A stretch of DNA of 64,000 nucleotides from Nissabacter sp. SGAir0207 (GCF_005491205.1 NZ_CP028035.1:2604001-2668000); one strand, 5' to 3'; shown: positions 1 through 8,702, counted from the stretch's first letter. Notes: generated by a model not told the origin, from the letters alone. Translations and numbers: made by a program.

Positions 1-203
1 CGAACATCCTCTACTTCATCAAGACTGCTGGTCAGGGCCGCTTCAAGGCGGTGGGTGACTCCATCAAGGCGCAGCAGTACGGCATTGCGTTCCCGAAAAA
101 CAGCGACCTGCGCGAGAAGGTGAACGGCGCGCTGAAAACGCTGCGCGAGAACGGCACCTACGCCGAGATCTACAAGAAATGGTTTGGCACTGAACCTAAA
201 TAA
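1..203 (+). CDS. glnH: Glutamine ABC transporter periplasmic binding protein, C-terminal part
   Basis: Only the last 66 residues are present, because the gene enters from the left edge; the frame ends in TAA at 201-203. The visible part matches the C-terminal lobe of GlnH, with [19 protein letters not shown] and a terminal WFGTEPK like the E. coli protein. GlnH is the periplasmic glutamine receptor that delivers substrate to GlnP/GlnQ. glnP starts 58 bases downstream on the same strand, so this is the standard glnHPQ operon; its promoter lies outside the window. Confidence 0.95.
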   Translation, partial: NILYFIKTAGQGRFKAVGDSIKAQQYGIAFPKNSDLREKVNGALKTLRENGTYAEIYKKWFGTEPK

Positions 204-261
204 GTGCGTTACGTTGACGTTCCCGGCGGCATCCGCTGCCGGTTTTTCCAGGAGATGACCC

Positions 262-918
262 ATGCAGTTTGAATGGAGCGCCATTTGGCCCGCTCTTCCT
301 ATCCTGCTCGAAGGCGCCAAGATGACCCTGTGGATCTCGATCCTCGGTCTGCTGGGCGGCCTGTTCATCGGTGTGATCGCGGGTTTCGCCCGCGCCGTGG
401 GTGGCTGGATCTCCAGCCACATCGCACTGGTGTTTATCGAGCTTATCCGTGGCACGCCGATCGTGGTGCAGGTGATGTTTATCTACTTCGCCCTGCCGAT
501 GATGATCCCGGTGCGCATTGATCCCTTCAGCGCGGCGGTGGTGACCATCATCATCAACTCCGGCGCCTACATTGCCGAGATCACCCGTGGTGCGGTGCTC
601 TCCATCCACAAAGGGTTCCGCGAAGCCGGGCTGGCGCTGGGTCTCTCCCGCCGCGACACGCTGCGCTACGTGATTGCGCCGCTGGCGCTGCGCCGGATGC
701 TGCCGCCGCTGGGCAACCAGTGGATTGTCAGCATCAAGGATACCTCCCTGTTTATTGTGATCGGTGTGGCTGAACTGACCCGTCAAGGGCAGGAGATCAT
801 CGCCGGCAACTTCCGTGCGATGGAAATCTGGACCGCAGTGGCGGTGATCTACCTGATCATCACGCTGGTATTGAGCTTTATCCTGCGCCGGCTTGAAAGA
901 AAACTGAAAATCATATGA
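262..918 (+). CDS. glnP: Glutamine ABC transporter permease GlnP
   Basis: This 218-residue inner-membrane permease is one residue shorter than E. coli GlnP and nearly collinear with it. Several hydrophobic segments are visible (about residues 18-40, 55-80, 85-105 and 185-208). The cytoplasmic EAA loop, [10 protein letters not shown] near residues 120-129, is the docking site for the ATPase. It forms the membrane channel of the glutamine importer. The stop overlaps the glnQ start as ATGA, indicating translational coupling. An AGGAGATG ribosome-binding sequence precedes the ATG. Confidence 0.97.
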   Translation: MQFEWSAIWPALPILLEGAKMTLWISILGLLGGLFIGVIAGFARAVGGWISSHIALVFIELIRGTPIVVQVMFIYFALPMMIPVRIDPFSAAVVTIIINSGAYIAEITRGAVLSIHKGFREAGLALGLSRRDTLRYVIAPLALRRMLPPLGNQWIVSIKDTSLFIVIGVAELTRQGQEIIAGNFRAMEIWTAVAVIYLIITLVLSFILRRLERKLKII

Positions 919-1637
919 TCGAATTCAAGAACGTCTCTAAGCACTTTGGCAAGACCCAGGTGCTGCATGACATTGACCTGAAGATTAACCAGGGCGAAGT
1001 GGTGGTGATTATCGGGCCGTCCGGCTCAGGCAAATCGACCCTGCTGCGCTGCATCAACAAGCTGGAAGAGATCACCAGCGGCGATCTGATTGTGGATGGC
1101 CTGAAGGTCAACGACCCGAAAGTGGATGAGCGCCTGATCCGCCAGGAAGCGGGGATGGTGTTCCAGCAATTTTACCTCTTCCCGCACCTGACCGCGCTGG
1201 AGAACGTGGCCTTCGGCCCGATCCGCGTGCGTGGCGCGAAGAAGGCGGACGCCGAGAAGCTGGCAAAAGAGCTGCTGGGCAAGGTGGGCCTCTCAGAGCG
1301 CGCGCACCACTACCCTTCCGAGCTGTCGGGCGGCCAACAGCAGCGCGTGGCGATTGCCCGTGCGCTGGCGGTGAAGCCGAAGCTGATGCTGTTTGATGAG
1401 CCGACCTCCGCGCTTGACCCGGAGTTGCGCCACGAGGTGCTGACGGTGATGAAGGATCTGGCCGAAGAGGGCATGACGATGGTGATCGTCACCCACGAGG
1501 TGGGCTTTGCCGAGAAGGTGGCGTCACGCCTGATCTTCATCGACAAGGGGCGTATCGCCGAGGATGGCGACCCGCACACGCTGGTGAACAACCCGCCCAG
1601 CGACCGGCTGCGCGAGTTCTTGCAACACGTCTCCTAA
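915..1637 (+). CDS. glnQ: Glutamine ABC transporter ATP-binding protein GlnQ
   Basis: This 240-residue ABC ATPase energises glutamine uptake through GlnP. Walker A is GPSGSGKS at about residues 34-41, the signature LSGGQ is at 137-141, Walker B ends LMLFDE at about 157-162, and the switch histidine lies in VTHE. It begins inside the glnP stop codon (ATGA overlap) and is the last gene of the operon, being followed directly by a hairpin terminator. The length equals that of E. coli GlnQ. Confidence 0.97.
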   Translation: MIEFKNVSKHFGKTQVLHDIDLKINQGEVVVIIGPSGSGKSTLLRCINKLEEITSGDLIVDGLKVNDPKVDERLIRQEAGMVFQQFYLFPHLTALENVAFGPIRVRGAKKADAEKLAKELLGKVGLSERAHHYPSELSGGQQQRVAIARALAVKPKLMLFDEPTSALDPELRHEVLTVMKDLAEEGMTMVIVTHEVGFAEKVASRLIFIDKGRIAEDGDPHTLVNNPPSDRLREFLQHVS

Positions 1638-1640
1638 GCG

Positions 1641-1671
1641 AAACGGCGGGCCATCAGCCCGCCGTTTTTTT
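1641..1671. terminator. Bidirectional terminator between glnQ and rlmF
   Basis: A GC-rich stem of about ten base pairs (AACGGCGGGC paired with GCCCGCCGTT, loop CATCA) is followed by a run of T. It lies between two convergent genes, and the A/T flanks allow it to work in both directions. Its T-run overlaps the rlmF stop codon. Confidence 0.85.
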
Positions 1672-2653
1672 ACTTCCAGCGCGCCGCGACCCAAGCCGCC
1701 TGCTGGCGCGCATTGAGGAACGTCCAGGCCACCACGCGGCTGACCTTCTGCCCCTGCGCCATCTCCAGCGTCTTCACCTCGACCGCCCCGGCCTCTTCCA
1801 GTTCGCGGTAGATACGCGGCAGCGTCTCCTTTTTCGATACCAGCGTGGTGAACCAGAAGCAGTTCTCCGCCAGTCGGCGGCTTTCGGCGATCATGCGGCT
1901 GATAAACAGCCCCTCACCGCCCTCGCACCACAGCTCATTGCTCTGGCCGCCGAAGTTGAGCCGCGCGGTGTCGGCGTCGCTCTGCCCCAGGTTGTGCCGC
2001 TTGCGGCGGCTACCGGCGGCCGCCTCCTCCGCCGAGGCGTGGAACGGCGGGTTGCAGAGGGTGGCGTCATAGCGCTCGTTCGGCTTGATGATGCCGGCGA
2101 AGATCTGCTGCGGCTGCTTCTGCTGGCGCAGGCGCACGTTGTGGGTCAACAGCGGGTTGCGGGCGATGATCTGCTTCGCCGAGGCGAGCGCGACCTCATC
2201 GATGTCGCTGCCGGTGAAGCGCCAGCCGTAGTCATGCAGCCCGACGATCGGGTAGATGCAGTTGGCCCCGATGCCGACGTCCAGCACGGTGATATTTTTG
2301 CCGCGCGGCGGCTCGCCGTGGTTGCTGGCGGCCAGCAGGTCAGCCAGGTGGTGCAGGTAGTCGGCACGGCCGGGGATCGGCGGGCAGAGGTAGCCCTCGG
2401 GGATATCCCACTCGGCGATCTGGTAGAAGTGGCGCAGCAGCGCCCGGTTCAGCGCCTTGACGGCAGCCGGGTCGGCGAAGTCCACCGACAGGTCGCCCCA
2501 GGCATTTTCGGCGACAAAGGCGGCCAGTTCGGGGCTGCTGGCGATAAGCGCCGGGAAATCATAGCGGCTGCGATGCCGGTTACGCGCATGGAGTCCGCTT
2601 TTTTCCTGCGGGGGGAGTCTCTTTTTTTGCACCTGAAAGCTCTCTGACAACAT
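1670..2653 (-). CDS. rlmF: 23S rRNA (adenine(1618)-N(6))-methyltransferase RlmF
   Basis: This 327-residue Rossmann-fold methyltransferase methylates A1618 of 23S rRNA using S-adenosylmethionine. The SAM-binding DVGIGANC lies at about residues 125-132 and the catalytic NPPF motif of N6-adenine methyltransferases at 201-204. It matches E. coli RlmF (YbiN), including LCPPIPGRADY and AQGQKVSR. The N-terminus runs about 14 residues beyond the E. coli protein, so a later start is possible, though no better ATG is evident. It is convergent with glnQ, as in E. coli. Confidence 0.95.
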   Translation of the reverse strand: MLSESFQVQKKRLPPQEKSGLHARNRHRSRYDFPALIASSPELAAFVAENAWGDLSVDFADPAAVKALNRALLRHFYQIAEWDIPEGYLCPPIPGRADYLHHLADLLAASNHGEPPRGKNITVLDVGIGANCIYPIVGLHDYGWRFTGSDIDEVALASAKQIIARNPLLTHNVRLRQQKQPQQIFAGIIKPNERYDATLCNPPFHASAEEAAAGSRRKRHNLGQSDADTARLNFGGQSNELWCEGGEGLFISRMIAESRRLAENCFWFTTLVSKKETLPRIYRELEEAGAVEVKTLEMAQGQKVSRVVAWTFLNARQQAAWVAARWK

Positions 2654-2767
2654 TTTCTGCGGCTAAGATACCACACCCGCCCCACGCAAGCGCACATTCT
2701 CCCCCTGGACGAAGCGGCCCCCTGGCAGCTAACGTTAGGTATTGTGTTACTCATCAAGAGGTAAGTC

Positions 2768-3397
2768 ATGACCGAGGAAAACCGTTACTACTATGAGCCA
2801 GCCGCTGGCCACGGCCTGCCGCACGATCCGCTGAACGCCATTGTCGGCCCGCGCCCAATCGGTTGGATCGCCTCCTGCAACGCCGAGGGGCAGCGCAACC
2901 TGGCCCCCTACAGTTTTTTCAACTGTTTTAACTACCGGCCTCCGATCATTGGTTTCGCCAGCACCGGCTGGAAGGACAGCGTGGCGAACATCCGCGCCAC
3001 CGGTGAGTTTGTCTGGAACCTGACCACCCGTTCGCTGGCCGAGCGGATGAACGAGACTTCGGCCTCACTGCCCAACGGCATGGATGAGTTTGAGCGCGCC
3101 GGCCTGACGCCGGTTCGCGGCCGCCGGGTCGCCGCCAGCCGCGTGCTGGAAAGCCCGGTGAATTTTGAGTGCAAGCTGTCGCAGTTAATCCAGTTGCAGG
3201 ACGCCGCTGGCCAGCCCATCGACACCTGGCTGGTGCTGGGCGAGGTGGTGGCGGTGCATATCGACACCGCCCTGCTGGACGAGGGCATCTACCAGACCGC
3301 CCGCGCCGAGCCCGTGCTGCGCGCCGGTGGCCCCAGCGCTTATTATGGGATTTCTGAGGATCAGCGGTTTGATCTGGTGAGGCCTGATGCACGGTGA
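2768..3397 (+). CDS. Flavin reductase family protein (DIM6/NTAB fold)
   Basis: This 209-residue protein has the FMN-binding split-barrel layout of the flavin-reductase-like family. Typical features are PRPIGWIAS near residues 28-36, NLAPYSFFN near 44-52 and a conserved FVWNL segment near 80-84. Members bind FMN and act as NAD(P)H:flavin reductases or as reductase partners of monooxygenases; the substrate cannot be told. AAGAGG lies just upstream of the ATG. It is divergent from rlmF and stands alone, followed by the repeat island. Confidence 0.8.
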   Translation: MTEENRYYYEPAAGHGLPHDPLNAIVGPRPIGWIASCNAEGQRNLAPYSFFNCFNYRPPIIGFASTGWKDSVANIRATGEFVWNLTTRSLAERMNETSASLPNGMDEFERAGLTPVRGRRVAASRVLESPVNFECKLSQLIQLQDAAGQPIDTWLVLGEVVAVHIDTALLDEGIYQTARAEPVLRAGGPSAYYGISEDQRFDLVRPDAR

Positions 3398-3400
3398 GGG

Positions 3401-3438
3401 GAATGGGGGTTTCCCCCCATTAATCCCCCCCCTTTTTT
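3401..3438 (+). terminator. Possible terminator after the flavin reductase gene
   Basis: A short inverted repeat (AATGGGGG, loop TTTC, CCCCATT) is followed by a C-run and then six T residues. The T-run is about ten bases from the stem, so this is a weak call. Confidence 0.4.
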
Positions 3439-3440
3439 CA

Positions 3441-3581
3441 GGCATAGCGGATGCCTGTTGCTCCGCTAGGGCCGGAGCAGGGTTTCGGGCATAGCGATTG
3501 CCTGTGGTCGCGCTTAGGCCGGAGCAGGGTTTCGGGCATCGTGAGTGCCTGTTGCTCCGCTGAGGCCGGAGCAGGGTTTCG
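3441..3581 (+). repeat. Three tandem 47-bp repeat units
   Basis: Three exactly 47-bp units start at 3441, 3488 and 3535. Each begins GGCAT, has TGCCTG about ten bases in, and ends GGCCGGAGCAGGGTTTCG. Units 1 and 3 share TTGCTCCGCT in the middle; unit 2 differs there. The third unit runs straight into the left arm of the long inverted repeat, whose first bases are the end of the same unit. Small indel-free spacing suggests recent tandem duplication. Confidence 0.9.
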
Positions 3582-3875
3582 GTTGTTTGGGTTCCTTTGT
3601 CTACTTGCGCCCCGGAGCCTCAACCGAGCAGGGCCTGCCGGCGCGCCGGCCCTGCACCCGCGCGCGTTGGGGTGCCTCGGCTAATTATTGCCCGCTACCG
3701 CGGGTTCCCTCCGTCAGCTTCCGGGCTGTCGGGCCGTGGCAGACGCGCTCCCAGCGCGACTGCCACTTTCGCGCACATCCCTGTGCGCTCACCCGGCCCG
3801 GAATCCTCCGTCGGCAATAATTGAACGCCCCCACCTCCTCTGCAAACCCTCGGCTATGTGAGGAAATAGTTGGGA
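3565..3875 (+). repeat. Left arm of a long imperfect inverted repeat
   Basis: This arm of about 311 bp matches the reverse complement of 4014-4325. The outer 110 bp (3565-3674) is almost identical between arms. The middle is more diverged, and the inner end (3855-3875, TATGTGAGGAAATAGTTGGGA) is a perfect 21-base inverted match to 4014-4034. Inside the arm, AATTATTGCC (3683-3692) pairs with GGCAATAATT (3813-3822), forming an internal stem. No plausible protein is encoded. Confidence 0.9.
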
Positions 3876-4013
3876 CGGAATATGGGGGGATTATTTCTGT
3901 TTAAAGGGTTTTGGGATTTGTGCGGCTGGGTATGTGGCGTTTAAAGTCTGCCGGAGCTAAAAAAATACAATCAGCTCCATAACCAATCTATTCCACCTTC
4001 CAATAAAAAAACT
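3876..4013. other. AT-richer spacer between the inverted-repeat arms
   Basis: About 138 bp separate the two arms. This stretch is clearly richer in A/T than the surroundings and has no open frame, RNA gene or terminator that I can recognise. Confidence 0.6.
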
Positions 4014-4325
4014 TCCCAACTATTTCCTCACATACTTACAGCGCGCAGAGGAGGTAGGGGCGTTAATCATTGCCGAGTGGAGTCGCAGGGCCGGGTGAGC
4101 GGGCAGGACGCCCGCGAAAGGGCCAGCCGCGCCGGGAGCGCGTCTGGGCCGGCCCGAAAGCCCGGAGACGTAGCGAGGGTCACCCGCGAGAGCGGGCAAT
4201 GATTAGCCATTCCACCCCAACGCGCGCGGGTGCAGGGCCGGCGCGCCGGCAGGCCCTGCTCGGTTGAGGCTCCGGGGCGCAAGTAGACAAAGGAACTCAA
4301 ACAACCGAAACCCTTCTCCGGCCCA
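4014..4325 (-). repeat. Right arm of the long inverted repeat
   Basis: This is the reverse-oriented copy of 3565-3875. Its internal stem pair is AATCATTGCC (4065-4074) with GGCAATGATT (4195-4204). Compared with the left arm, one base on each side has changed together (T/A pair to C/G pair), keeping the pairing intact. The outer section contains a palindromic GC core, GGCCGGCGCGCCGGC, which is also present in the other copies. Confidence 0.9.
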
Positions 4326-4390
4326 ACGAGGCCAAATATAACCACGAAAGCCAAAGCAGAAAAAGATACAGGCAAACCGAAGGTTAACAC

Positions 4391-4496
4391 GCCCGCGTGG
4401 TGCAGGGCCGGCGCGCCGGCAGGCCCTGCTCGGTTGAGGCTCCGAGGCTCAGGTAGAAAGAGGAATCCGAACAACCGAAACCCTTCTCCGGCCTCA
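4391..4496 (-). repeat. Third, partial copy of the repeat's outer 105 bp
   Basis: This segment repeats the outer part of the right arm in the same orientation: TGCAGGGCCGGCGCGCCGGC, the CTCGGTTGAGGCTCCG block and CAACCGAAACCCTTCTCCGG are all kept. The stretch corresponding to 4281-4300 is more diverged. It lacks the inner half of the arm. The copy ends about 75 bp before the stop codon of the neighbouring peptidase gene. Confidence 0.85.
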
Positions 4497-4572
4497 GCGC
4501 GGCCACATTCAGGCTTCCGAGCCGAAACCAGTCTCCGCCCATAGCGCAGCCAAAAGCGGCTGCCCCCAATAC

Positions 4573-6420
4573 TTAATAATTCCCCTGAATAAACTCCGCA
4601 AACGCCTGACACATGGCGTTATCGCCATCACGGTTATCGGCGATTAACCGGTCACCATCCACGATGCGGATCTCGGCGTTCAGGTCGAAATCGGCCGGGG
4701 GCTGGGGGCGGTTGGCGGCGGCGAGGATGCAGACCTGCGCCTGCTGCCACGCCTGCTCGGCGGTCTGGTTGCAGGCTTGCGCCAGATAGTCCGGGTTGAA
4801 ACCCTCGCCGGTCAGGCTCAGCAGCGTGTCGTTGTGGCTGACGCTGTTGCCCGGCTGCCAGTAGTGCGTCGCCAGATCCGGGCCGATGGCCGGGTTGTCG
4901 GCCAGGTAGCCGTCGCGCTTCAGGAAGAAGTGGCGCGTCTGCTCCACGGCCATCAGTGCCAGCAGGTAGCCCTGATAGGAGCAGGCGGACTCCATCGACA
5001 GCAAATGCGGGATCGCCAGCGTCGGGCGCGGGCTGTCCACGCCAAGGATGCGCTGCTCCATCTCACGCGCCAGCGCCGTGATGGTCTCCGGCGTCAGTGC
5101 CTCCTCCGGCAACTGATACAACGACCACTCAAAATAGGGCACCAGCAGGATATGACGTTCGTTAAAGGCGCGCATCGGCTGGCGCGCCTCAATGCTGGCG
5201 CGGATCAGCGCATCCGGCACCGGCTCGCCTTGCGCGTCCAGCGCGTAACGCTTCAGCCAATCGGCATCATCCAGCAGGCTGTCGCAGAACATCGACTGCG
5301 TCTCGGCGTAGGCCATTGAGGTCGGCGCGAACTCCTGCGAAAAACAGGGCGCGTTCTGGGTGATGTTGGCGAAGTGCGCCGCGTGGCCCCCCTCGTGGAA
5401 CAGGGTGTTCAGGCCAGAGGCGCCGCTGCCCACCTGATCGGGCTGTGCCAGGCTGGTGAAGTTGAGGGTCGCTGGCACCCACTTGCCCTGATCGTAAAAG
5501 GCCGGCACCGGGCCGTGCATAAAGCCATTCTCATACTTGCCGCGCCGCACCAGCAGATCGAGCTGCATCTTCGCGCCACGGAAGCCAATGTGCAGCCGCT
5601 TGAAACTCTCCACCCAACGTTGCAGCGAACGCGAAAACGGGAAGTAGGGATCGAGCTGGCGAGTCACGTCGCCAGCGCTGGCATAACGGATGTTCCACGC
5701 CTCCAGCGCCCCTGCCCCCTTGTTGGTCGCCAGCTGTTGCAGGCTGCGGGCGTTGGCCTCGCGCGTCTCCTGCTCAAAGCGGTCGAGGATGGTGAACAGT
5801 GCCTCCGGCGTCATGCGCTCGGTGAGGTTGACCTTATAATCGAAATAGTTGCGAAAGCCCATCTGGCGCGCAAAGCGGTTGCGCAGCGTCACCAGCTGCG
5901 GGAAGCCGTTGTGCAGCAACCACTGCTCCAGCCCGCGCAGCGCCTGCTGCGAACTGTGGCGGTAGGCCTCGTTATCGTTGGTCGCCTGATTGGTCAGCAG
6001 CTCGCCCAGAGATGCCTCCACCTCCTCGCCGGCGGCGTTGCGGTGGGTCACCCGGAAACCTTTGCGCTGGCTGTAGAGCGCGCCCTCGGCGTGGATAATC
6101 TCATCCATCAGCGCCTGTGCCGCCGGGTCTTCGATCGCGTTGCTCTCGAAAAAGCGCTGCCAGCCGCGCAGGCCGTGCAGCAACGCGTCACGCCCCTCGC
6201 CCGCTTCTGCCTCGGCCTCGGCGATCATCGCCCGCAGTTCGCCCAGCCGCGCCGGGTTGGCGATAAACCGCTTATAGGCGCTCTCCGCCTCCGCGAAACG
6301 CTCCGCCACGTCCTCCGCCCCGGTGCCCATGTAGTTCTGCCAGAACAGCGTCTCCTTCGCCTGATGGACGGCGAGATAGTCATGGTTCAATGCGTTGAAG
6401 TACTCCAGTGCCTGTTGCAT
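4573..6420 (-). CDS. M3 family metallopeptidase (oligopeptidase)
   Basis: This 615-residue cytosolic peptidase has the M3 zinc site HEGGH at about residues 342-346, with the third ligand glutamate about 27 residues later in AYAETQ. The mainly helical N-terminal region fits the thimet oligopeptidase/PepF fold, which encloses short peptides and cleaves them internally. There is no signal peptide. It is neither E. coli Dcp nor PrlC; similar proteins are often labelled simply M3 family. It is a single-gene unit; downstream lies the repeat island. Confidence 0.88.
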   Translation of the reverse strand: MQQALEYFNALNHDYLAVHQAKETLFWQNYMGTGAEDVAERFAEAESAYKRFIANPARLGELRAMIAEAEAEAGEGRDALLHGLRGWQRFFESNAIEDPAAQALMDEIIHAEGALYSQRKGFRVTHRNAAGEEVEASLGELLTNQATNDNEAYRHSSQQALRGLEQWLLHNGFPQLVTLRNRFARQMGFRNYFDYKVNLTERMTPEALFTILDRFEQETREANARSLQQLATNKGAGALEAWNIRYASAGDVTRQLDPYFPFSRSLQRWVESFKRLHIGFRGAKMQLDLLVRRGKYENGFMHGPVPAFYDQGKWVPATLNFTSLAQPDQVGSGASGLNTLFHEGGHAAHFANITQNAPCFSQEFAPTSMAYAETQSMFCDSLLDDADWLKRYALDAQGEPVPDALIRASIEARQPMRAFNERHILLVPYFEWSLYQLPEEALTPETITALAREMEQRILGVDSPRPTLAIPHLLSMESACSYQGYLLALMAVEQTRHFFLKRDGYLADNPAIGPDLATHYWQPGNSVSHNDTLLSLTGEGFNPDYLAQACNQTAEQAWQQAQVCILAAANRPQPPADFDLNAEIRIVDGDRLIADNRDGDNAMCQAFAEFIQGNY

Positions 6421-6552
6421 GCCAACCCTCTCTTATGTCGTTTTCGCTTCAGTCTAGCATTTTCAGCCCCGGTCGTTGAGCTGGCGCAAAGTCTGCCGCC
6501 GTGGTTGGGATATACTCCGCGCCCCCATCATACACAGACGGAATGAAAGGTA

Positions 6553-6765
6553 ATGGAAGTCAAAGACAGCAACGGCGCGCAACTTAACGAAGGCGATACG
6601 GTGCAGCTGATTAAAGATTTGAAGGTCAAGGGCACCTCCAGCACGTTGAAGCGTGGGACGGTGATCAAGAATATCCGCCTGACCGGCCGCGCGGATGAGA
6701 TTGAGTGCCGGTCAGACAAGATTAAGGGACTGGTGCTGAAAACCTGTTTCCTGAAAAAGGTGTGA
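6553..6765 (+). CDS. Short PhnA/YjdM-domain protein
   Basis: This 70-residue protein matches only the C-terminal domain of the PhnA (YjdM) family: VKDSNG near the start, GDTVQLIKDLKVKG, then a basic segment ending in LKTCFLKKV. The N-terminal zinc-ribbon half of the E. coli protein is absent; the AAAGG site 5 bases before the ATG suggests the short form is genuine. Despite the historical name, YjdM is not the phosphonoacetate hydrolase. It probably forms a small SH3-like barrel, with role unknown. It is divergent from the M3 peptidase gene. Confidence 0.8.
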   Translation: MEVKDSNGAQLNEGDTVQLIKDLKVKGTSSTLKRGTVIKNIRLTGRADEIECRSDKIKGLVLKTCFLKKV

Positions 6766-6783
6766 CCCCGCGGGGCGCGGGCG

Positions 6784-7746
6784 TCAGGCCAGCAGCGCCG
6801 CCACCCGGTCGTTGGCCTCTTGCTGGCTGGCGGCCTCCCCCGCCGCCAGCAGGCAGGCGGCAAGCTGGATGCGCAGCGCCTGCGGCACCGGCACCTCTCC
6901 CGCCAGACAGCGCTCAATCCAGCGCGCCGTGCTCTCCACCTCTTTATCCGCCGGTAACATTACCCCATCAAACTCCTGGCGCTCCGTCAGGGTCACCACC
7001 TCCCCCTGATGAATGCCATACAGCGGCGGCATCCGCAGCGGGTTGGCGTAGACCTCCCCCTCGGTGCCCTGCAACAGCAGCGCGCGGCCATCAATCTGGC
7101 GGAAGAAGGAGGAGACGCGCTGCACATACTCCGGGTGCGACACGCTGGCGAGCCGCAGGGCATCGCTGGCAAACGGCGTCGCCAGTTTCGCCAGCGTGTG
7201 GGCGCTGTTGCGCACCCCCATCCGCCAGCGCAGGTTAAGCTGCGTCTCCATCGGCGGACAGAGCAGCGAGATCGGCATGAACAGCGGCTGCCCACCCTGA
7301 TCCAGCCGCTGTTGCGCCTCCTGCTGCGACGCGGCGGGCGCGATGCCGAGCGCCTGAAAAATGGCGGCGCTGGTGACGCGGGTGCGATCCTCACTGACGC
7401 CGTGCACCACCACCGGCAGGCCGAGGCGGCTGAGCAGCAGCGCCAGCAGCGGCGTCAGGTTGGCCTGCCGCCGCGCGCCGTTGTAGCTTGGGATCACCAC
7501 CGGCAGTGGCCGGCCGGCGGGCGCGGTGAGGCGCAGCGTCTGCTCCTCCATCGCCTGATAGAAGCCGAGCATCTCCTGCTCCGCCTCACCCTTGATACGG
7601 AAGGCGATCAGCAGCCCACCCAGCTCCAGCTCCGACACCCGGCCAGCCAGCATCTCGCGGTAGAGCGCCAGCGCGTCGGCCTGCTCCAGATCGCGGGCAT
7701 GGTTCTTGCCGCGCCCCACCTCTTTGATAATTTTTGTGTAGTCCAT
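6784..7746 (-). CDS. ybiB: YbiB family DNA-binding protein (TrpD2-like)
   Basis: This 320-residue protein is the same length as E. coli YbiB and closely similar throughout (MDYTKIIKEVGRGKNHARDL, IPSYNGARRQANLTPLLA, RWRMGVRNSAHTLAKLATPF). It belongs to the anthranilate phosphoribosyltransferase-like nucleoside/phosphoribosyl transferase fold (TrpD2), which lacks the enzymatic residues of TrpD. The E. coli protein has been reported to bind nucleic acid without clear sequence specificity. In E. coli it follows dinG directly; here the fimbrial cluster separates the two. Confidence 0.93.
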   Translation of the reverse strand: MDYTKIIKEVGRGKNHARDLEQADALALYREMLAGRVSELELGGLLIAFRIKGEAEQEMLGFYQAMEEQTLRLTAPAGRPLPVVIPSYNGARRQANLTPLLALLLSRLGLPVVVHGVSEDRTRVTSAAIFQALGIAPAASQQEAQQRLDQGGQPLFMPISLLCPPMETQLNLRWRMGVRNSAHTLAKLATPFASDALRLASVSHPEYVQRVSSFFRQIDGRALLLQGTEGEVYANPLRMPPLYGIHQGEVVTLTERQEFDGVMLPADKEVESTARWIERCLAGEVPVPQALRIQLAACLLAAGEAASQQEANDRVAALLA

Positions 7747-7887
7747 TGCTCTGCCTCAGATGCGTCACCAGGGGGCTAGCATAACGTAGCTTCCGCGCCG
7801 GGCAAACTGCCGTGCGCAGGCGCGCGGAAAACCTACGCCATAAATTAATAAGCTATTAAATTAAGATTTAATATAGATAACTGGAAC

Positions 7888-7906
7888 AATCATTCACGCG
7901 ATGATT
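7888..7906. promoter_or_regulatory. Inverted repeat upstream of the fimbrial cluster
   Basis: AATCAT and ATGATT flank a 7-base centre in the otherwise A/T-rich gap between ybiB and the major pilin gene. It could be an operator or part of the promoter region. I cannot name the factor. No pair of longer inverted repeats typical of a fimS-type invertible switch was found here. Confidence 0.35.
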
Positions 7907-8047
7907 ATATAGCCCGCGAAATATCCATACCTGACGCCCCTGAACAGCGCGGGCCACAGGGAGAACCAATATTGCACCAACTGTTAATTTGATGCCGCCC
8001 GCCACCGGGCGGGAATAGCCACTTATCAATCACTCATGGGTAGGATT

Positions 8048-8572
8048 ATGTATTCTGCAAAAACACTCTTTACCTCGGCTGCCCTGTCAGCGGCCGCGCT
8101 ATTTATGGCAACAAATAGCCAGGCTTCCGATGGCACCCTTAATTTCACCGGCAGCATCACGGATGTCGCCTGTACCGTTAACACGCCAAGCCAGGAGGTC
8201 AATTTAGGATCGATCTCCGCGGCTTCGCTGAATGGCGCGGCGGGCAAACGTGCGGCAGAGACGCAATTCAATATTGAGTTGCTCGACTGCCCGGCTGACA
8301 GTTCGGTTGAGGTCAAATTCGATGGCCCGGCGGACGCTGCCTATCCAGAACTGCTGGAGCTGAACAGCGGCGCCACCACCGCCACCGGCGTGGCGATTGA
8401 ACTGTCAGACCGCGAGCAGTCGCATATCAAGCTGGGCCAGAATTCCAAGCCCTATGCGATCACCACCGGTGCCAACACCCTCACCTTCTATGCTGGCTAC
8501 ATGTCCACGGCTGAGACGGTGACGGCAGGCGAGGCCAATGCCACTGCCCAGTTCACGCTGGTTTACCCATAA
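8048..8572 (+). CDS. Major fimbrial subunit (type 1-like pilin)
   Basis: This 174-residue precursor has a signal peptide ending near ATNSQA and an Ig-like pilin domain. Two cysteines (in DVACTV and LLDCPA) form the usual disulfide, and the C-terminal beta strand ends FTLVYP. It would be exported by Sec and polymerised by donor-strand exchange through the downstream chaperone and usher. I chose the ATG at 8048 because GTAGGA lies just before it; an upstream in-frame ATG at 8036 has no good site. It is separated from the next gene by a terminator, fitting its higher expected expression. Confidence 0.9.
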   Translation: MYSAKTLFTSAALSAAALFMATNSQASDGTLNFTGSITDVACTVNTPSQEVNLGSISAASLNGAAGKRAAETQFNIELLDCPADSSVEVKFDGPADAAYPELLELNSGATTATGVAIELSDREQSHIKLGQNSKPYAITTGANTLTFYAGYMSTAETVTAGEANATAQFTLVYP

Positions 8573-8702
8573 TAAAACCTTCGCCAGTTCACACTTCACG
8601 CTTTATTATTGGCTGAAATCAGTGAGCGGTGAAAAACAATTATATAATTGAGACGGTCTTTGTTTTTCTTGCAGCTTCCTCTTATTACCATCCTTTATAT
8701 TT

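Noticed and set aside
3441-3581. CRISPR array
   Set aside because: The three units are contiguous 47-bp repeats without spacers and no cas genes are present.
3451-3824. Several short open frames in the left repeat arm
   Set aside because: They are by-products of high GC and of the 47-bp repeats; composition is unlike protein.
4067-4612. 181-residue open frame (minus) across the repeat island
   Set aside because: It lies within inverted-repeat DNA, repeats its own peptide because of the DNA repeats, lacks a ribosome site and has no recognisable domain.
5374-6546. 390-residue open frame (plus) opposite the M3 peptidase
   Set aside because: Shadow of the peptidase gene; no domain.
7747-8047. 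fimS-like invertible promoter before the pilin gene
   Set aside because: No matching pair of inverted repeats flanking a promoter and no recombinase gene nearby.
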